The position numbers and the translations under genes were made by a program. The notes under the pieces were generated by a model, which was not told the origin of the DNA, made no database searches, and saw only the letters and a list, made by a program, of their open reading frames with translations. Below are positions 10,618 through 20,214 of a stretch of 64,000 bases of DNA, in pieces. The stretch comes from Candidatus Sabulitectum silens (GTDB taxonomy: Bacteria; Fermentibacterota; Fermentibacteria; Fermentibacterales; JCC-6), in the NCBI GenBank assembly GCA_001875255.1, contig MJAN01000006.1, forward strand, positions 62,001 through 126,000, written 5' to 3'. Position 1 is the first letter of the stretch. Every line of letters begins with the position of its first letter.

Positions 10618-11469
10618 TAAAAAGCGGATACGCCATGGTAGCCGGTCTTTCCAACACCGGAAAGTCCAGCCTTCTCAACAGCCTTACCGGTTCCTCCATT
10701 TCTCCGGCGCCTCCACAGCCCGCTTCAACGCGGATGCCAATAACAGGAATATGCACACCGGGTAACGCCCAGATATGCTTCGTTGACACACCGCCCCTGG
10801 AAACCGGCAGGGAGCTGTCAATGGTCAGGTGGGTGGACGTGGTGATCCTTCTTCTGGATATCGGAACCTTCGAAGCCGACCTTGAAACCCCCATTCTCAC
10901 CAGCTTCCTGCAGTGTGTTTCGCCGAAGCCGGTGATACTGGCACTGGGAAGGAACGACTTCGTGAAGAGGGAACACCGGCAGGCCTTCCTCAGGAAAGCC
11001 CTCTATCTTAACCGCTTCACAGCCTGCCTTACGGTGAACCCCCTGACGGGAAGCGGTGTTGATGCCCTGCTGAACGCCACACTGGAGAACATCCCCCTTC
11101 GGGACAGGCTCTTTCCCAGAACCATCCACACGCTGAATTCCAGGAGATTCCTCATCGCCGAGCAGATCAGATCCCAGCTCTTCACCATGCTCCTCCGGAG
11201 ATCGCCGCGGAAACCGCCGTTCAGATAGAGGAGATATCCCAAAGGGACGGGAAGCTCTACGCCAGGGCCAACCTCATAGTATCCAGGGCCTCAAGCAAGG
11301 GAATGCTCATCGGCAGGAAGGGGCAGACCCTCGAGGAGATCAACAGGCTCTCATCCGCCGCCATCGACAGGTTCACCGGGAAAACAGCAGGATAGACCTC
11401 TGGGTGAAGGTGAGGGAAGCCTGGCCGGAGAACAAGACCGACATGCTTGAGTTCGGATATGTCTGCTGA
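10614..11469 (+). CDS. era: GTPase Era (frameshifted)
   Basis: Ribosome-assembly GTPase that binds 16S rRNA. P-loop GLSNTGKSS, switch II DTPPLE where the family has DTPG, and a C-terminal KH domain with GRKGQTLEEI followed by LWVKVREAWPENK. The base-recognition motif NKxD reads GRND, which is unusual. Two breaks, near 11190 and 11390, are each one base short. The ATG at 10614 is chosen for the ATGA overlap; a TTG four codons earlier is possible. It heads the era-scpA-scpB-rluB-cmk block. Confidence 0.88.
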
Positions 11470-12204
11470 CGGCGGCACCGCATGCCGAATTGCCCTGGAA
11501 GACTTCGAAGGCCCCCTGGACCTCCTTCTGTACCTTATCAGACGTGACGAGCTGGATATAACCACCATCCATGTAGCCATGGTGGCGGACCAGTACCTTT
11601 CCTACATAAGGGCCGCAGTGGAACTCGACCTCGATATAGCCGGGGACTACCTGGTGATGGCCGCCACCCTCGCCCGGATGAAAAGCAGGTCCCTTCTCCC
11701 GGTGGAAAGGGCCCTCATGGAGGAAACCGAAGACCCCATGGAAAGCCTCATGCGGCACATCGTCCTCTACCGGGCCTTCAAGGAGGTTGCCATGGAACTC
11801 CGGGACAGCGAGACCATCTGGCGTGACGTCTTTCCTCCGCCGGGGGAGCGGGAAAGGTACGAAACCACCGCCGGGCCACCTGATCCCGGCCAGACCTCCC
11901 TCCTCGACCTTCTGATGGCCATAGAGAACATGGCTGAAAAGAACACCGCCCTCCGGTGCACAGGGTTCCCAGGCCCCTGATATCCCTTACCCAGTGCGTG
12001 AAGACCCTGGACAGGATCCTGAGGCCCGGGGTCACGAAGTCCTTCAGGGAGACCCTTGGAGCCGAGGCCGGGGCTGCCAGGGTTGTGTCCTTCTTCGCTG
12101 CGGTCCTGGAGCTGATGAAAAGGGGCTGGCTGGTGGCGGAACAGAAGTATCCCCTTGGGGAGATAAGCATGCGAAGAACGGAAAGGTGGACCGAAGATGC
12201 TTGA
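11459..12204 (+). CDS. scpA: Segregation and condensation protein A (frameshifted)
   Basis: Kleisin subunit that bridges SMC heads in chromosome condensation. The N-terminal FEGPLDLLLYLIRRDELDI is diagnostic, followed by DYLVMAATLARMKSRSLLP; the C-terminal winged helix is in the second frame (FFAAVLELMKRGWLVAEQ). The break near 11968 is one base short. It overlaps the end of era by 11 bp and the start of scpB by 8 bp. The repaired length of about 249 residues is typical. Confidence 0.92.
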
Positions 12205-12783
12205 TCAGCTGGCAAGACAGATAGAAGCCCTTCTGATAGCGTCGGAAGAGCCCCTGGACATGGGCAGGATATGCGAGATCACAGGATGCGGAACTGAATC
12301 CGCCGAGCAGGCCATAGGCCGGATAGAGGAAGAACTGGCCGCCGGGGGACATTCGGTGCAGGTGGTGCAGCTGGCCGGTGGCTATAGAATAGTGACCGAC
12401 CCGGAGCTGGGCCATGTGGTCTCCCAGCTTTTTGAGGGCAGAAGACGGAGCCGTTTGTCCCGGGCCGCCCTTGAGTCCCTGGCGGTGGTTGCCTACCGGC
12501 AGCCCGCCACAAGGGCCCAGATAGAAGCGGTGAGGGGGGTAAACAGCGACAGCGCCGTGAGGACCCTGCTGGAGAGGGACCTGATAAGGATAGCCGGCAG
12601 GCAGGAGGTTCCGGGAAGGCCCTTCTCTACGAAACCACCGACCTCTTCCTGGAGTACTTCGGTTTGAGTGACATAGAGCATCTTCCAAGGATGGATGAGA
12701 TAGAGAGTCTGCTTCAGCTCTCCGCGGAGGACCTTGAGAACGCAGCCATGGAAGATTCGGAGGATTCACTTGGTCTCCAGTGA
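12197..12783 (+). CDS. scpB: Segregation and condensation protein B (frameshifted)
   Basis: Partner of ScpA in the SMC complex, with two winged-helix domains. Family signs are IEALLIASEEPLDMGRI at the N-terminus and LSRAALESLAVVAYRQPATR followed by EAVRGVNSDSAVRTLLERD. The break near 12612, in the GRQEVPG region, is one base short; the continuation KALLYETTDLFLEYFGL is the conserved end. It reaches a TGA at 12781 that lies inside the first codons upstream of rluB. Confidence 0.92.
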
Positions 12784-12820
12784 CAGAAAGAACCGCTCGG
12801 TTCCGCCCCATGCGGACGGA

Positions 12821-13524
12821 ATGAGGCTCAACAGGTACATAGCACGCTCGGGAATAGCCAGCAGGAGGAACTGCGACACTGAGATCCTCGAGGGAATGGT
12901 AACGGTGAACGGAAAGCTCACCATCAACCCCGGATACAGGGTCAGGGAGGGGGATATCGTTCTCTGGGACGGCTCGGCGGTGACCCTTCCGGATCTCTTT
13001 GCCGCCGCCATGAACAAACCCTCGGGATATGAGACCACCATGAAGGGAACCTCCCCACGGCCGGTTACACTGCTGTCCGGTGGAATGCCCCCGGGAACCG
13101 CTCCGGTGGGAAGGCTGGACATCAGGACCGGAGGCCTTCTTCTGTGGAGCAACGACGGCGAGCTGGTGTACAGGCTGAGCCATCCGAAGTACAGGGTCGA
13201 GAGGGAGTACCAGATCATTACGGCGAAACCCGTTACTCCGGATGACCTGGCGAGGCTGGCCAAAGGGGCCTACCTGGAACCCGGTGCCTTTTCCAAACCC
13301 CTTTCTGTGAAACAGTCCGGTCCCAAGAAGATCAACCTGGTGCTCAAGACCGGAAGGAACCGGGAAGTAAGGAGGCTGGCAGCCTCATGCAGGGTTCCCC
13401 TGATCGGTCTGGAGAGAACGAGATACGGGACCGTAAAGCTCGAAGGCATCGAAAGGGGGACTGGAGACAGCTTACCCCCGGGGAAACCTCGTCCCTCTGC
13501 GACCTCGTAAGGCTGAACCGCTGA
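12821..13524 (+). CDS. rluB: 23S/16S rRNA pseudouridine synthase, RluB/RsuA type (frameshifted near end)
   Basis: Modifies uridine in rRNA. An N-terminal S4 domain (MRLNRYIARSGIASRRNCD) is followed by the catalytic domain with GRLDIRTGGLLLWSNDGEL, which contains the active-site Asp. The ATG giving MRLNRYI is taken as start because S4 domains of this family begin there; an in-frame TTG at 12770 would add 17 residues. The frame breaks at a G5 run near 13456; repair gives the usual end DWRQLTPGE and a stop at 13522. Confidence 0.88.
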
Positions 13525-13590
13525 CAGCTTGACCGAAGGCGGTGAAACAAGCATATTCGCCCCACTATACAAGAGAGGGTGTGAATTTGA

Positions 13591-14239
13591 CTGCCTGAGA
13601 TCATAGCTGTAGACGGACCGGCCGCTTCCGGTAAAAGCACAACTGCCAAGAGAATAGCGGCTGAACTGGGTTTTGAGTACCTTGACACCGGCGCCATGTA
13701 CAGAGCGTCGGCTTTTCTAGTTAAGAGATCACTGACCGATCCCTCCTGCGGCAGGTCGGCCGCAGAACTCATTTCCAGCCACAGCATAGATGTAAGGAAC
13801 GGTGCGGTTTTCCTTGACGGGGAAGACGTCTCCCGGGAGATACGCACACCGGAGATAAGCGAAGCCGCCAGTGTGATATCCGCCCATCCGGAAGTAAGGT
13901 CCGAGCTGGTCAGGCTGCAGAAGGCCTTTGGCAGGAGCCGCAACACCGTGGCCGAGGGAAGGGACATGGGCACGGTGGTGTTCCCGAACGCCGATCTGAA
14001 GGTGTATGTGGTTGCTGATATCGCAATTCGAGCCATGCGCAGGCTAAGGGACCTTGGCGGAGGCAGCATGACGGAAGTGGTCCGCTCCATGTTCCGCCGG
14101 GACCACCGCGACAGGAACCGTGCCGACAGCCCCCTCCGGCCTTCCCCCGGGGGCCCTCTGGCTCGACGGCACCTTCATGACAGTGGAAGACCAGGTCCGT
14201 TTCGTTCTCCACCACTACGGAAGGCTGCGTTCCACATGA
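13591..14239 (+). CDS. cmk: Cytidylate kinase (start uncertain, frameshifted)
   Basis: Phosphorylates CMP/dCMP. The P-loop VDGPAASGKSTTAKRIA and the following YLDTGAMYRA are diagnostic, as are AEGRDMGTVVFPNADLK and the lid RRDHRDRNRADSPL. The only codon open in frame before the P-loop is CTG at 13591. A TTG at 13587 with a GAGAGGG site would serve if one base is extra in the next few codons, which I think likelier. A second break lies in CCCCCGGGGG near 14148; the end WLDGTFMTVEDQVRF is in the other frame. It overlaps plsC as ATGA. Confidence 0.88.
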
Positions 14240-14877
14240 CGAAAAGGTCCCGACTGGTGGACAGCCTGGTGCGTCCCTTCGTTTATGTCCTGGCCAGGGT
14301 TTTCTTCAGGCTGAGAACCGTCAACCAGGACATCATCCCCAGAGAGGGCGGTATAATCCTGGCGGGTAACCATATATCCGACTGGGACCCGCCATTCGTA
14401 GGCGCCGCTGTTCCCCGGGGAGTGCATTTCATGGCGAAATCCGAGCTGTTCAGGAATCCACTGTTCGGGAAATTCCTTCTTGGCCTGGGTGCTTTTCCGG
14501 TCTACAGGAAGGCCGCTGTGAATTCAGAGGCCATGCGGACAGCAAGGGATCTGGTCATGGAAGGAAAGGCCCTGATCATCTTTCCCGAGGGAACCAGGAG
14601 CAAAACGGGAAAACTCCTTCCACCCAAGGCCGGTGTGGGGCACATAGCCCATTCAACCGCAGCGGCGGTCTACCCGTTCTTCGTCAGGGGCACCGACCAC
14701 CCCCTGGGCGCGCTGTTCTTCAGGAACAGGTTCTCCGTGAGGTTTGGAGACCCATCCCCCGGAAACCCTTGAAAATGCCACATAGAAGGCGGTCCATCCG
14801 CTTCAGCCGAATACATAATGCAAAGGATTCGAGAACTGAAAATAGAAACAGAAGGAAAGGAAACACCAGATGAGTGA
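14236..14877 (+). CDS. plsC: 1-acylglycerol-3-phosphate acyltransferase (frameshifted near end)
   Basis: Makes phosphatidic acid by acylating lysophosphatidic acid at the inner membrane. The four family blocks are visible: NHISDWDP (catalytic H-x4-D), AKSELFRNPLFG, FPEGTRSKTG and an aromatic strand near AVYPFFVRG. An N-terminal hydrophobic stretch (LVRPFVYVLARVFF) anchors it. Near 14755-14785 the frame is disturbed and probably recovers: SAEYIMQRIRELKIE is a typical PlsC end and reaches a TGA overlapping the rpsA start (ATGAGTGA). Confidence 0.88.
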
Positions 14878-16799
14878 CAGGAACGAGTTCGTAGTCGGCC
14901 TGACCGAGGAGGAGATCGAGACCATAGAGGGTCACGACTACACAATGGCTGAGAGGTCAACCCTTGAAGCCGCCTACGAGGGAACCATTTCCAACAACTT
15001 CACCGTGAAGGTTGGAACCATCATATCCGGTACCATCCTGAAAGCCGCAGAGAACGAGGTCATCGTGGATCTCGGCTACAAGAGCGAGGGTGTGATTCCC
15101 CTGCAGGAGTTCAGGGACAGCGAAGTACCTGAACCGGGAACGAAGGTGGATGTCTTCGTGGAGTCACTGGAAGACTCCGACGGCAGGGTATCCGTTTCCC
15201 GGGAAAGGCGCATTTCCATACCGTATGGAATGATATCAAGGTGGCCTACGATGAGAACTCCATTCTCAAGGGCAAGGTCATCAAGCGGATAAAGGGCGGC
15301 CTCACCGTGAGGATAATGGGTGTGGATGCCTTCCTCCCGGGCTCACAGGTAGCCCTCAGGCAGGTGCCCAACCTCGAGAAGTTCTGCGGCCAGGAGCTGG
15401 ACTTCAGGGTGATCAAGCTCAACAAGAGGCGCCGCAACATCGTGGTAAGCCGCAGACAGGTCCTGGAAGAGGCCAGGAGCGAGCTCAAGGAACAGCTCAT
15501 CGACGAGCTGGCGGAAGACCAGGTCCGCCCCGGGATCGTTAAGAACATCACCGATTTCGGAGCCTTCGTGGACCTGGGCGGTATCGACGGCCTTCTTCAC
15601 ATCACCGACATGAGCTGGGGCAGGGTGCGCCATCCGTCACAGCTGGTGGCCATAGGCGACGAGATCGATGTGAAGGTTCTCAAGTTCGATCGCGAGCGCG
15701 AGCGTATCTCACTTGGTCTCAAGCAGCTTCAGCCATTCCCATGGGAAGGCGTAGCCGAGAAGTATCCCCAGGGCACCATGATCGAGGGCAAGGTTGCCTC
15801 CATAACCGATTACGGAGCATTCGTTGAGATCGAACCGGGTGTCGAGGGGCTCATTCACATCTCCGAGATGTCCTGGACCAAGCATGTCCGTCATCCCTCC
15901 AAGCTCATGGCCGTGGGAGACGACATAGAAGCCGTGGTCCTCAGCGTGGACGAAGAGGAAAGGAAGATCTCCCTGGTCTCAAGCAGACCATGGAGAATCC
16001 CTGGAATTCCATCGAGGAAAGATACCCCATAGGCTCCTCGGTGGAGGGCAAGGTACGCAACCTTACCAACTTCGGCGCCTTCGTTGAGATCGAAGAGGGC
16101 ATCGACGGCCTCATCCACATCTCCGACATGAGCTGGACCAAGAGGGTCAGCCATCCCTCCGAGGTGGTGCAGAAGAACCAGGAGGTCAAGGTGGTGGTCC
16201 TCAGCATCGACCGGGAGAATCACCGTATCTCCCTGGGCCTGAAGCAGACCGAGGAAAACCCCTGGGACTCCATGACCGAACGCTATCCTGAAAGCACCGA
16301 GGTCCGCGGTGTGGTAACCCAGATCCTCGACAGGGGCGTAGTTGTAGATCTCGAAGACGGCATAGAGGGCTTCGTGCCCCTGAGCCAGCTGGGCTGGGAG
16401 GAGCTGGAAAACCCCGCCGACGTCCTCAGGAATGGCGATGAGCTTCCCCTGAGGGTCATTGAGGTGGTTCCCTCCAGCAGAAGGATAGTCCTCAGCGTGA
16501 GGAGCTTCTTCAACGGCAGGCCCAACGAGGAGCTCGAGGAGTTCAGGTCCTCCCTGGAGAACCGTCCCCCTGCACCTGAACCCGAGGTAAAACCCCAGGA
16601 GAAGGCCGAAGCCGGTGAGGACACCGACCCCTCCGAGGAAGAGACCACCGCCGGGGCGGATGCTGAAGGAACCCCTGAGGGGGAGACCGAAGCGAAAACC
16701 GCCGAAGAAGTAACCGGCGATGAAGTAACCGGCGATGAAGAAACCGGCGATGAAGAAACCGACGAAGAAGAAACCGACGAAGAAAAGACAGAGGAATAG
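14870..16799 (+). CDS. rpsA: 30S ribosomal protein S1, six S1 domains (frameshifted)
   Basis: Binds mRNA and docks it on the 30S subunit. Six S1 repeats can be followed, beginning near residues 44 (GTIISGTILKAAENEVIVDLG), 130, 217, 302, 387 and 475; repeats three to five carry DFGAFVDLGGIDGLLHITDM, YGAFVEIEPGVEGLIHISEM and FGAFVEIEEGIDGLIHISDM. The last 90 residues are a Pro/Glu-rich acidic tail ending in short repeats. Two breaks, near 15205 and 15975, are each one base short. The close association with cmk and plsC matches the common cmk-rpsA neighbourhood. Confidence 0.93.
16704..16790 (+). repeat. Tandem 15-bp coding repeat in the S1 tail
   Basis: About five tandem copies of a 15-bp unit encode repeats of the pattern E-V/E-T-G/D-D-E at the end of S1. 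The first copies read VTGDE, later ones drift to ETDEE. The tail is strongly acidic and probably disordered. Copy number at such a repeat could vary between strains. Confidence 0.75.
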
Positions 16800-16837
16800 G
16801 GCAGAGGGGCCGGGCATCGCAGCCCCGGCCCCACCCG

Positions 16838-18115
16838 GTGAACATGAAAGCCATTGACAGCCCCTCGGTGTTCGGCTACACCCTTGGATGCAGGCTGAAC
16901 TCCTATGAAACCGAAGCCCTCGTGGAGGAACTGGCCCATGCCCTTGGCGGCAGCCGTGCCGATGAACCGGACAGCGCGGGTGTCATCATTGTAAATACTT
17001 GTGCTGTAACAGGTAGAAGCCAGGCCAGATCACGAAAGGCCGTGAGGAGCTATGCAGCACGGCATCCGAAGGCACTGATCGTCGTAACCGGTTGTGTGGC
17101 AGAGGTATCACCTGAGGATTTCGCTGAGCTGGAGTCGGAAGGGGTGGTGGTTGTCCCCAATTCCCTGAAGAAGGATTTACCCGGGATCATATCCGGAAGG
17201 TCAGGGATCGAAGGGGGAGAGGGCCTTTTCCCCCTTTCAGCTCCGGTATCCGCCTCCAGGACCCGTGCCTTCCTGAAGATACAGGACGGCTGCAGCAACA
17301 GGTGCACCTACTGCATCGTTCCCCATGCCAGGGGAAACTCCAGAAGCCAGCCCAGGGAGGTGGTCCTCAGGCAGGCCCGGGACCTCTCCATTGCGGGCTA
17401 CAGGGAGATATGTCTCACCGGGGTGGATATAGCCGATTACGGGGCAGGGCTTTATGACGGGGGCTACCGGCTTCCTGAACTGGTTCAGGACCTTCTGGAC
17501 ATAGGCGGTTTCAGGTTGAGAATAGGCTCCGTAGAGCCACTCTATCTCACAGTGGGAGCCCTTGAAAAGATGGCCCTTCCCGGTTTATGCAGGCATTTCC
17601 ATATTCCCTTTCAAAGCGGTTCCGATCCCGTTCTTCGCAGGATGGGACGGAACTACGGCAGGGCAGAGGAGGAAGAGCTCACAGCGGCGATAGGGGAGCT
17701 CTTCCCTGGAGCATGTGTTGGAAGCGACATTATTGCAGGTTTCCCCGGTGAAACCGAAGCGGATTTCCAGGCCAGCCTCTCGCTTGCCTCCAGCCCGGCC
17801 ATTAACTATCTCCATGTATTCCCCTTTTCACCAAGGCGGGGAACCCCGGCGGCGGACATGGAACCGCTCCACACCGAGGTCATAACCGATAGGGCGGTGG
17901 AGCTGAGAAGGGTTTCCGCCGAATCCAGAAGGGCATTCAGAAAGAGCATGGAGGGGACACGGCAGACGATGCTCGTGGAAGGACGAAGATCACAGGGAAG
18001 GAACATCGGTCTCACGGATAATTATATTCCCGTGTTCGCCCCGGAGGGCAGCACGGAGGGGCAGCTGGTCGAGCTCGAGCTCACCGCCTCCAGCATAGTC
18101 TGGAACCAGCGCTGA
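16838..18115 (+). CDS. mtaB: tRNA t6A37 methylthiotransferase MtaB
   Basis: Radical-SAM enzyme that adds a methylthio group to t6A37 of ANN-decoding tRNAs. The N-terminal UPF0004 domain has GYTLGCRLNSYE, VNTCAVTG and VTGCVAE with three cluster cysteines; the radical-SAM loop is GCSNRCTYC (C-x3-C-x2-C); IPFQSGSDPVLRRMGRNY and GFPGETEADF follow; a TRAM domain forms the C-terminus. An unbroken frame of 425 residues, normal for the family. The start is GTG at 16838 or ATG two codons later. The stop overlaps coaE as TGATG. Confidence 0.93.
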   Translation: MNMKAIDSPSVFGYTLGCRLNSYETEALVEELAHALGGSRADEPDSAGVIIVNTCAVTGRSQARSRKAVRSYAARHPKALIVVTGCVAEVSPEDFAELESEGVVVVPNSLKKDLPGIISGRSGIEGGEGLFPLSAPVSASRTRAFLKIQDGCSNRCTYCIVPHARGNSRSQPREVVLRQARDLSIAGYREICLTGVDIADYGAGLYDGGYRLPELVQDLLDIGGFRLRIGSVEPLYLTVGALEKMALPGLCRHFHIPFQSGSDPVLRRMGRNYGRAEEEELTAAIGELFPGACVGSDIIAGFPGETEADFQASLSLASSPAINYLHVFPFSPRRGTPAADMEPLHTEVITDRAVELRRVSAESRRAFRKSMEGTRQTMLVEGRRSQGRNIGLTDNYIPVFAPEGSTEGQLVELELTASSIVWNQR

Positions 18116-18744
18116 TGCTTCTGGGCCTCACCGGATGCAGCGGAACCGGAGCTTCCACGGTGGCGGCGGTATGGGCAGAGGCCGGTGCTTCCCTGTGTTC
18201 CCTGGACAGGACCGGACATCGCTTCCTTGACAGGAAACCGGTGAAGCTGGCCCTTGAACGAAGGCTGGACATTCCCGGGCTCGCCGGCCTGACCGGTGGC
18301 GAGATAAGGCGGAAACTCAGGGAAACTGCCTTTACCCACCCCGGGGTGCTCCATGGGGTGAACGGGGTGCTCCACCCCAGGCTGCAGAGGTGGACGGCAA
18401 TATCCGCTGGGATACTGCGGAACCGTCCCGGAGTATTCGTGCTGGACGCCGCCCTGGTGTTCGAACTGGGCCTTGAGAGCTTTACGGACCTTACGGTAAC
18501 GGTCAGGGACACATTCCCAAGGTGCTCCGAAAGGCTTGTAATCAGGGACGGCATAAGCCCGGAAGCTGCCCGGGGAAGATGGGAACGACAGCTGGACATA
18601 ATGGAGAAATGCAGAAGATCGAATTTCGTAATTGACAACTCCGGCAGCCTTGAAGAGCTGAAAAGCAGAGCGGCACGGTTCTACACCGGTGTAATCAAGA
18701 AAATGGAGGATGCCAGGTGGCACACAAAACAAGAAAAAAGCTGA
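18115..18744 (+). CDS. coaE: Dephospho-CoA kinase-like protein with altered P-loop
   Basis: Last step of coenzyme A synthesis in the family. The fold is recognisable from GLTGCSGTGAST at the start, FVLDAALVFELGLE in the middle and RWERQLDIMEKCRRSNFVIDNSGSLEEL at the end. The Walker A lysine (usual GKST) is replaced by alanine (GAST), clear in the DNA as gga-gct-tcc. The unbroken frame and the otherwise conserved family features argue against decay. Either this lineage uses another residue or activity is reduced. The C-terminus overlaps the following TPR gene by 28 bp. Confidence 0.78.
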   Translation: MLLGLTGCSGTGASTVAAVWAEAGASLCSLDRTGHRFLDRKPVKLALERRLDIPGLAGLTGGEIRRKLRETAFTHPGVLHGVNGVLHPRLQRWTAISAGILRNRPGVFVLDAALVFELGLESFTDLTVTVRDTFPRCSERLVIRDGISPEAARGRWERQLDIMEKCRRSNFVIDNSGSLEELKSRAARFYTGVIKKMEDARWHTKQEKS

Positions 18745-19447
18745 CCAAGAAGGAAATAAAGAAGGATCCGGTGCACGACAAGCTGGAAGCCGGTCTTTTC
18801 TTCATTCAGACCCACCAGAAAGAGGTAGTTGGAGGGCTGATAGCCCTGCTGCTGATCCTTCTTGTGGGCCAGTATTTCATGGGCAGACGCAGTAAGGCAT
18901 CCGAGGAGGCCATGGCAGGCTACATAACAGCCAGCCAGGTATACACCCAGTCCATGGGTGCCGCCGCTGCCGAGCAGACCGAACAGGCCTACCAGGGGAT
19001 CGAGGCGGCCTACGGCATGGCCATGCAGACCTGGAACGCCAATCCCCAGAACAGCTGGGCCAGGAAGTCCGCCATACTCGCCGCTAAGATCGACATCATA
19101 AGGGCAACTACGACACCGCCATCTCAACACTTTCTTCGGTGCTCTCGGCAAATCCCGAGAACGATGTAAGGATCCCCGCCCTTCTTCACATGGGCATCGT
19201 TCTTGAAAACCGTGGAAGCGAGCAGGACCTCGCCAACGCAGTATCTTCATACACTGAGATACTGAGCATTGCCGGAGAAGACCGCCTCGTAAGGGCGGAA
19301 GCCCTCCACGGCCTTTCAAGGATAAGCCAGATTCACCAGCAGTACGACCAGAGCGAGGATTACCTGGAGCAGGCCCTGGCCATCTCCAGTGACACCACGG
19401 TGTTCGAGGCGTACAGGCTTGAGATGCTTGCGGGGCAGATGGAATAG
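18717..19447 (+). CDS. Membrane-anchored TPR protein (frameshifted)
   Basis: A basic cytoplasmic N-terminus (KTRKKLTKKEIKKD) precedes one transmembrane helix (VVGGLIALLLILLVGQYF), then a periplasmic domain of about 180 residues with helical repeats including ALLHMGIVLENRGSEQDLANAV and ALHGLSRISQIHQQYDQSEDYLEQAL. The layout resembles YfgM/BamD-like assembly factors, but no specific partner can be named. The break near 19107 is one base short. Last gene of the long plus-strand run, followed by a terminator. Confidence 0.72.
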
Positions 19448-19455
19448 AGGTGAAG

Positions 19456-19477
19456 GCGGGCCGGGAGGCCCGCTTTT
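19456..19477 (+). terminator. Rho-independent terminator
   Basis: A perfect 7-bp GC stem (GCGGGCC / GGCCCGC) with a GGGA loop is followed directly by TTTT. It lies 8 bp after the TPR gene stop and closes the pgi-to-TPR run. It is the only clear intrinsic terminator seen in the window. Confidence 0.85.
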
Positions 19478-19494
19478 CTCCCGATCTATAATGT

Positions 19495-19569
19495 CCGATA
19501 ATGGATATTATGTAAAGTTATGGAGAAAGTCACACCTCAAGTATCCATAACATTTACATAATATCGGAT
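19495..19569. repeat. Imperfect inverted repeat, AT-rich
   Basis: The left arm at 19495-19524 (CCGATAATGGATATTATGTA onward) is the near-complement of the first part of the tandem unit at 19544-19569 (TCCATAACATTTACATAATA onward). The arms pair over about 25 positions with few mismatches, leaving a loop of about 19 bases. It could form a long hairpin in RNA or be the edge of a small non-autonomous element. Base composition is far more AT-rich than the flanking genes. Confidence 0.65.
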
Positions 19570-19746
19570 GGGGGTACCCCTCAATACAAGAAGAAAAACA
19601 TGTTTCTGCTACACCCCAGTCTTCCATAACATTTACATGATATCGGTTAGGGGTACCCCTCAATACAAGAAGAAAAACATGTTTCTGCTACACCCCAGTC
19701 TTCCATAACATTTACATGATATCGGTTGGGGTATCTTCAATACAGG
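19544..19746. repeat. 79-bp tandem repeat, about 2.5 copies
   Basis: Units begin at 19544, 19623 and 19702 with TCCATAACATTTACATRATA and share GGGGTACCCCTCAATACAAG (a GGGGTACCCC palindrome) followed by AAGAAAAACATGTTTCTG, itself containing the palindrome AAACATGTTT. Copies one and two are nearly identical; the third is cut after about 45 bp. There are no spacers, so this is not CRISPR. The 419-bp gap between the terminator and the next gene holds nothing else that I can recognise. Confidence 0.85.
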
Positions 19747-19866
19747 AGGATAGACATCAATGTAAAAATCAATACAGAATGGAACAGGGAATGTGGCCAT
19801 ACCCTTTTGAGGCCTTTCACCTCTATATTTCTCAGGCAGTGTAAATTGATTCATTCTGGAGGGGAA

Positions 19867-20214
19867 ATGCGTTTTCTTAAGTATGCCTGTCTGTTGTCCC
19901 TGGCTCTTTTGCTGTCCGCCTGCGGCGAAGATCCTCTGTCTGCTTCGGTAACGGTGAAGTACCAGATCACAGGTTCAGCCGAGGCGGTAAACATCGATTA
20001 CATAGATTCATCCGGCGACCTTGTCATTCTCAACGGCCAGGAGCTTCCCTGGGAGATCACATTCTCCGCCAACAAGGGAGACCAGGTCTATCTCTCCGCA
20101 AAGCGCACAGGCTCATCGGGAACCGTTACGGTCAAGATATACAGCAACGGCACTTTGCGTTACGAGGACACAAGCGCCGACGGATCAATGGCCACTGCTG
20201 AGGGGACCCTCTAG
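19867..20214 (+). CDS. Small lipoprotein, MmpS-like fold
   Basis: Starts at ATG with a strong GGAGGGG site and a lipoprotein signal ending LLLSAC. The mature 98 residues have the pattern of MmpS-type beta-sandwich proteins: VTVKYQITGSAEAVNIDYID, LPWEITFSANKGDQVYLSA and VTVKIYSNGTLRYED. In mycobacteria MmpS assists RND exporters; no exporter is adjacent here, so the role is open. Single gene behind the 79-bp repeats; its stop shares the palindrome CTAG with the converging gene. Confidence 0.68.
   Translation: MRFLKYACLLSLALLLSACGEDPLSASVTVKYQITGSAEAVNIDYIDSSGDLVILNGQELPWEITFSANKGDQVYLSAKRTGSSGTVTVKIYSNGTLRYEDTSADGSMATAEGTL

Noticed and set aside
14870-16799. Programmed ribosomal frameshifting
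   Set aside because: No slippery heptamer and no shared site; breaks vary in place and direction from gene to gene.
19544-19746. Possible CRISPR array
   Set aside because: The units are directly adjacent with no unique spacers, and there is no cas gene in the window.
19660-19854. Small minus-strand open frame in the repeat region
   Set aside because: It is made of repeat sequence, has no ribosome site and is cut by a different reading in each unit.
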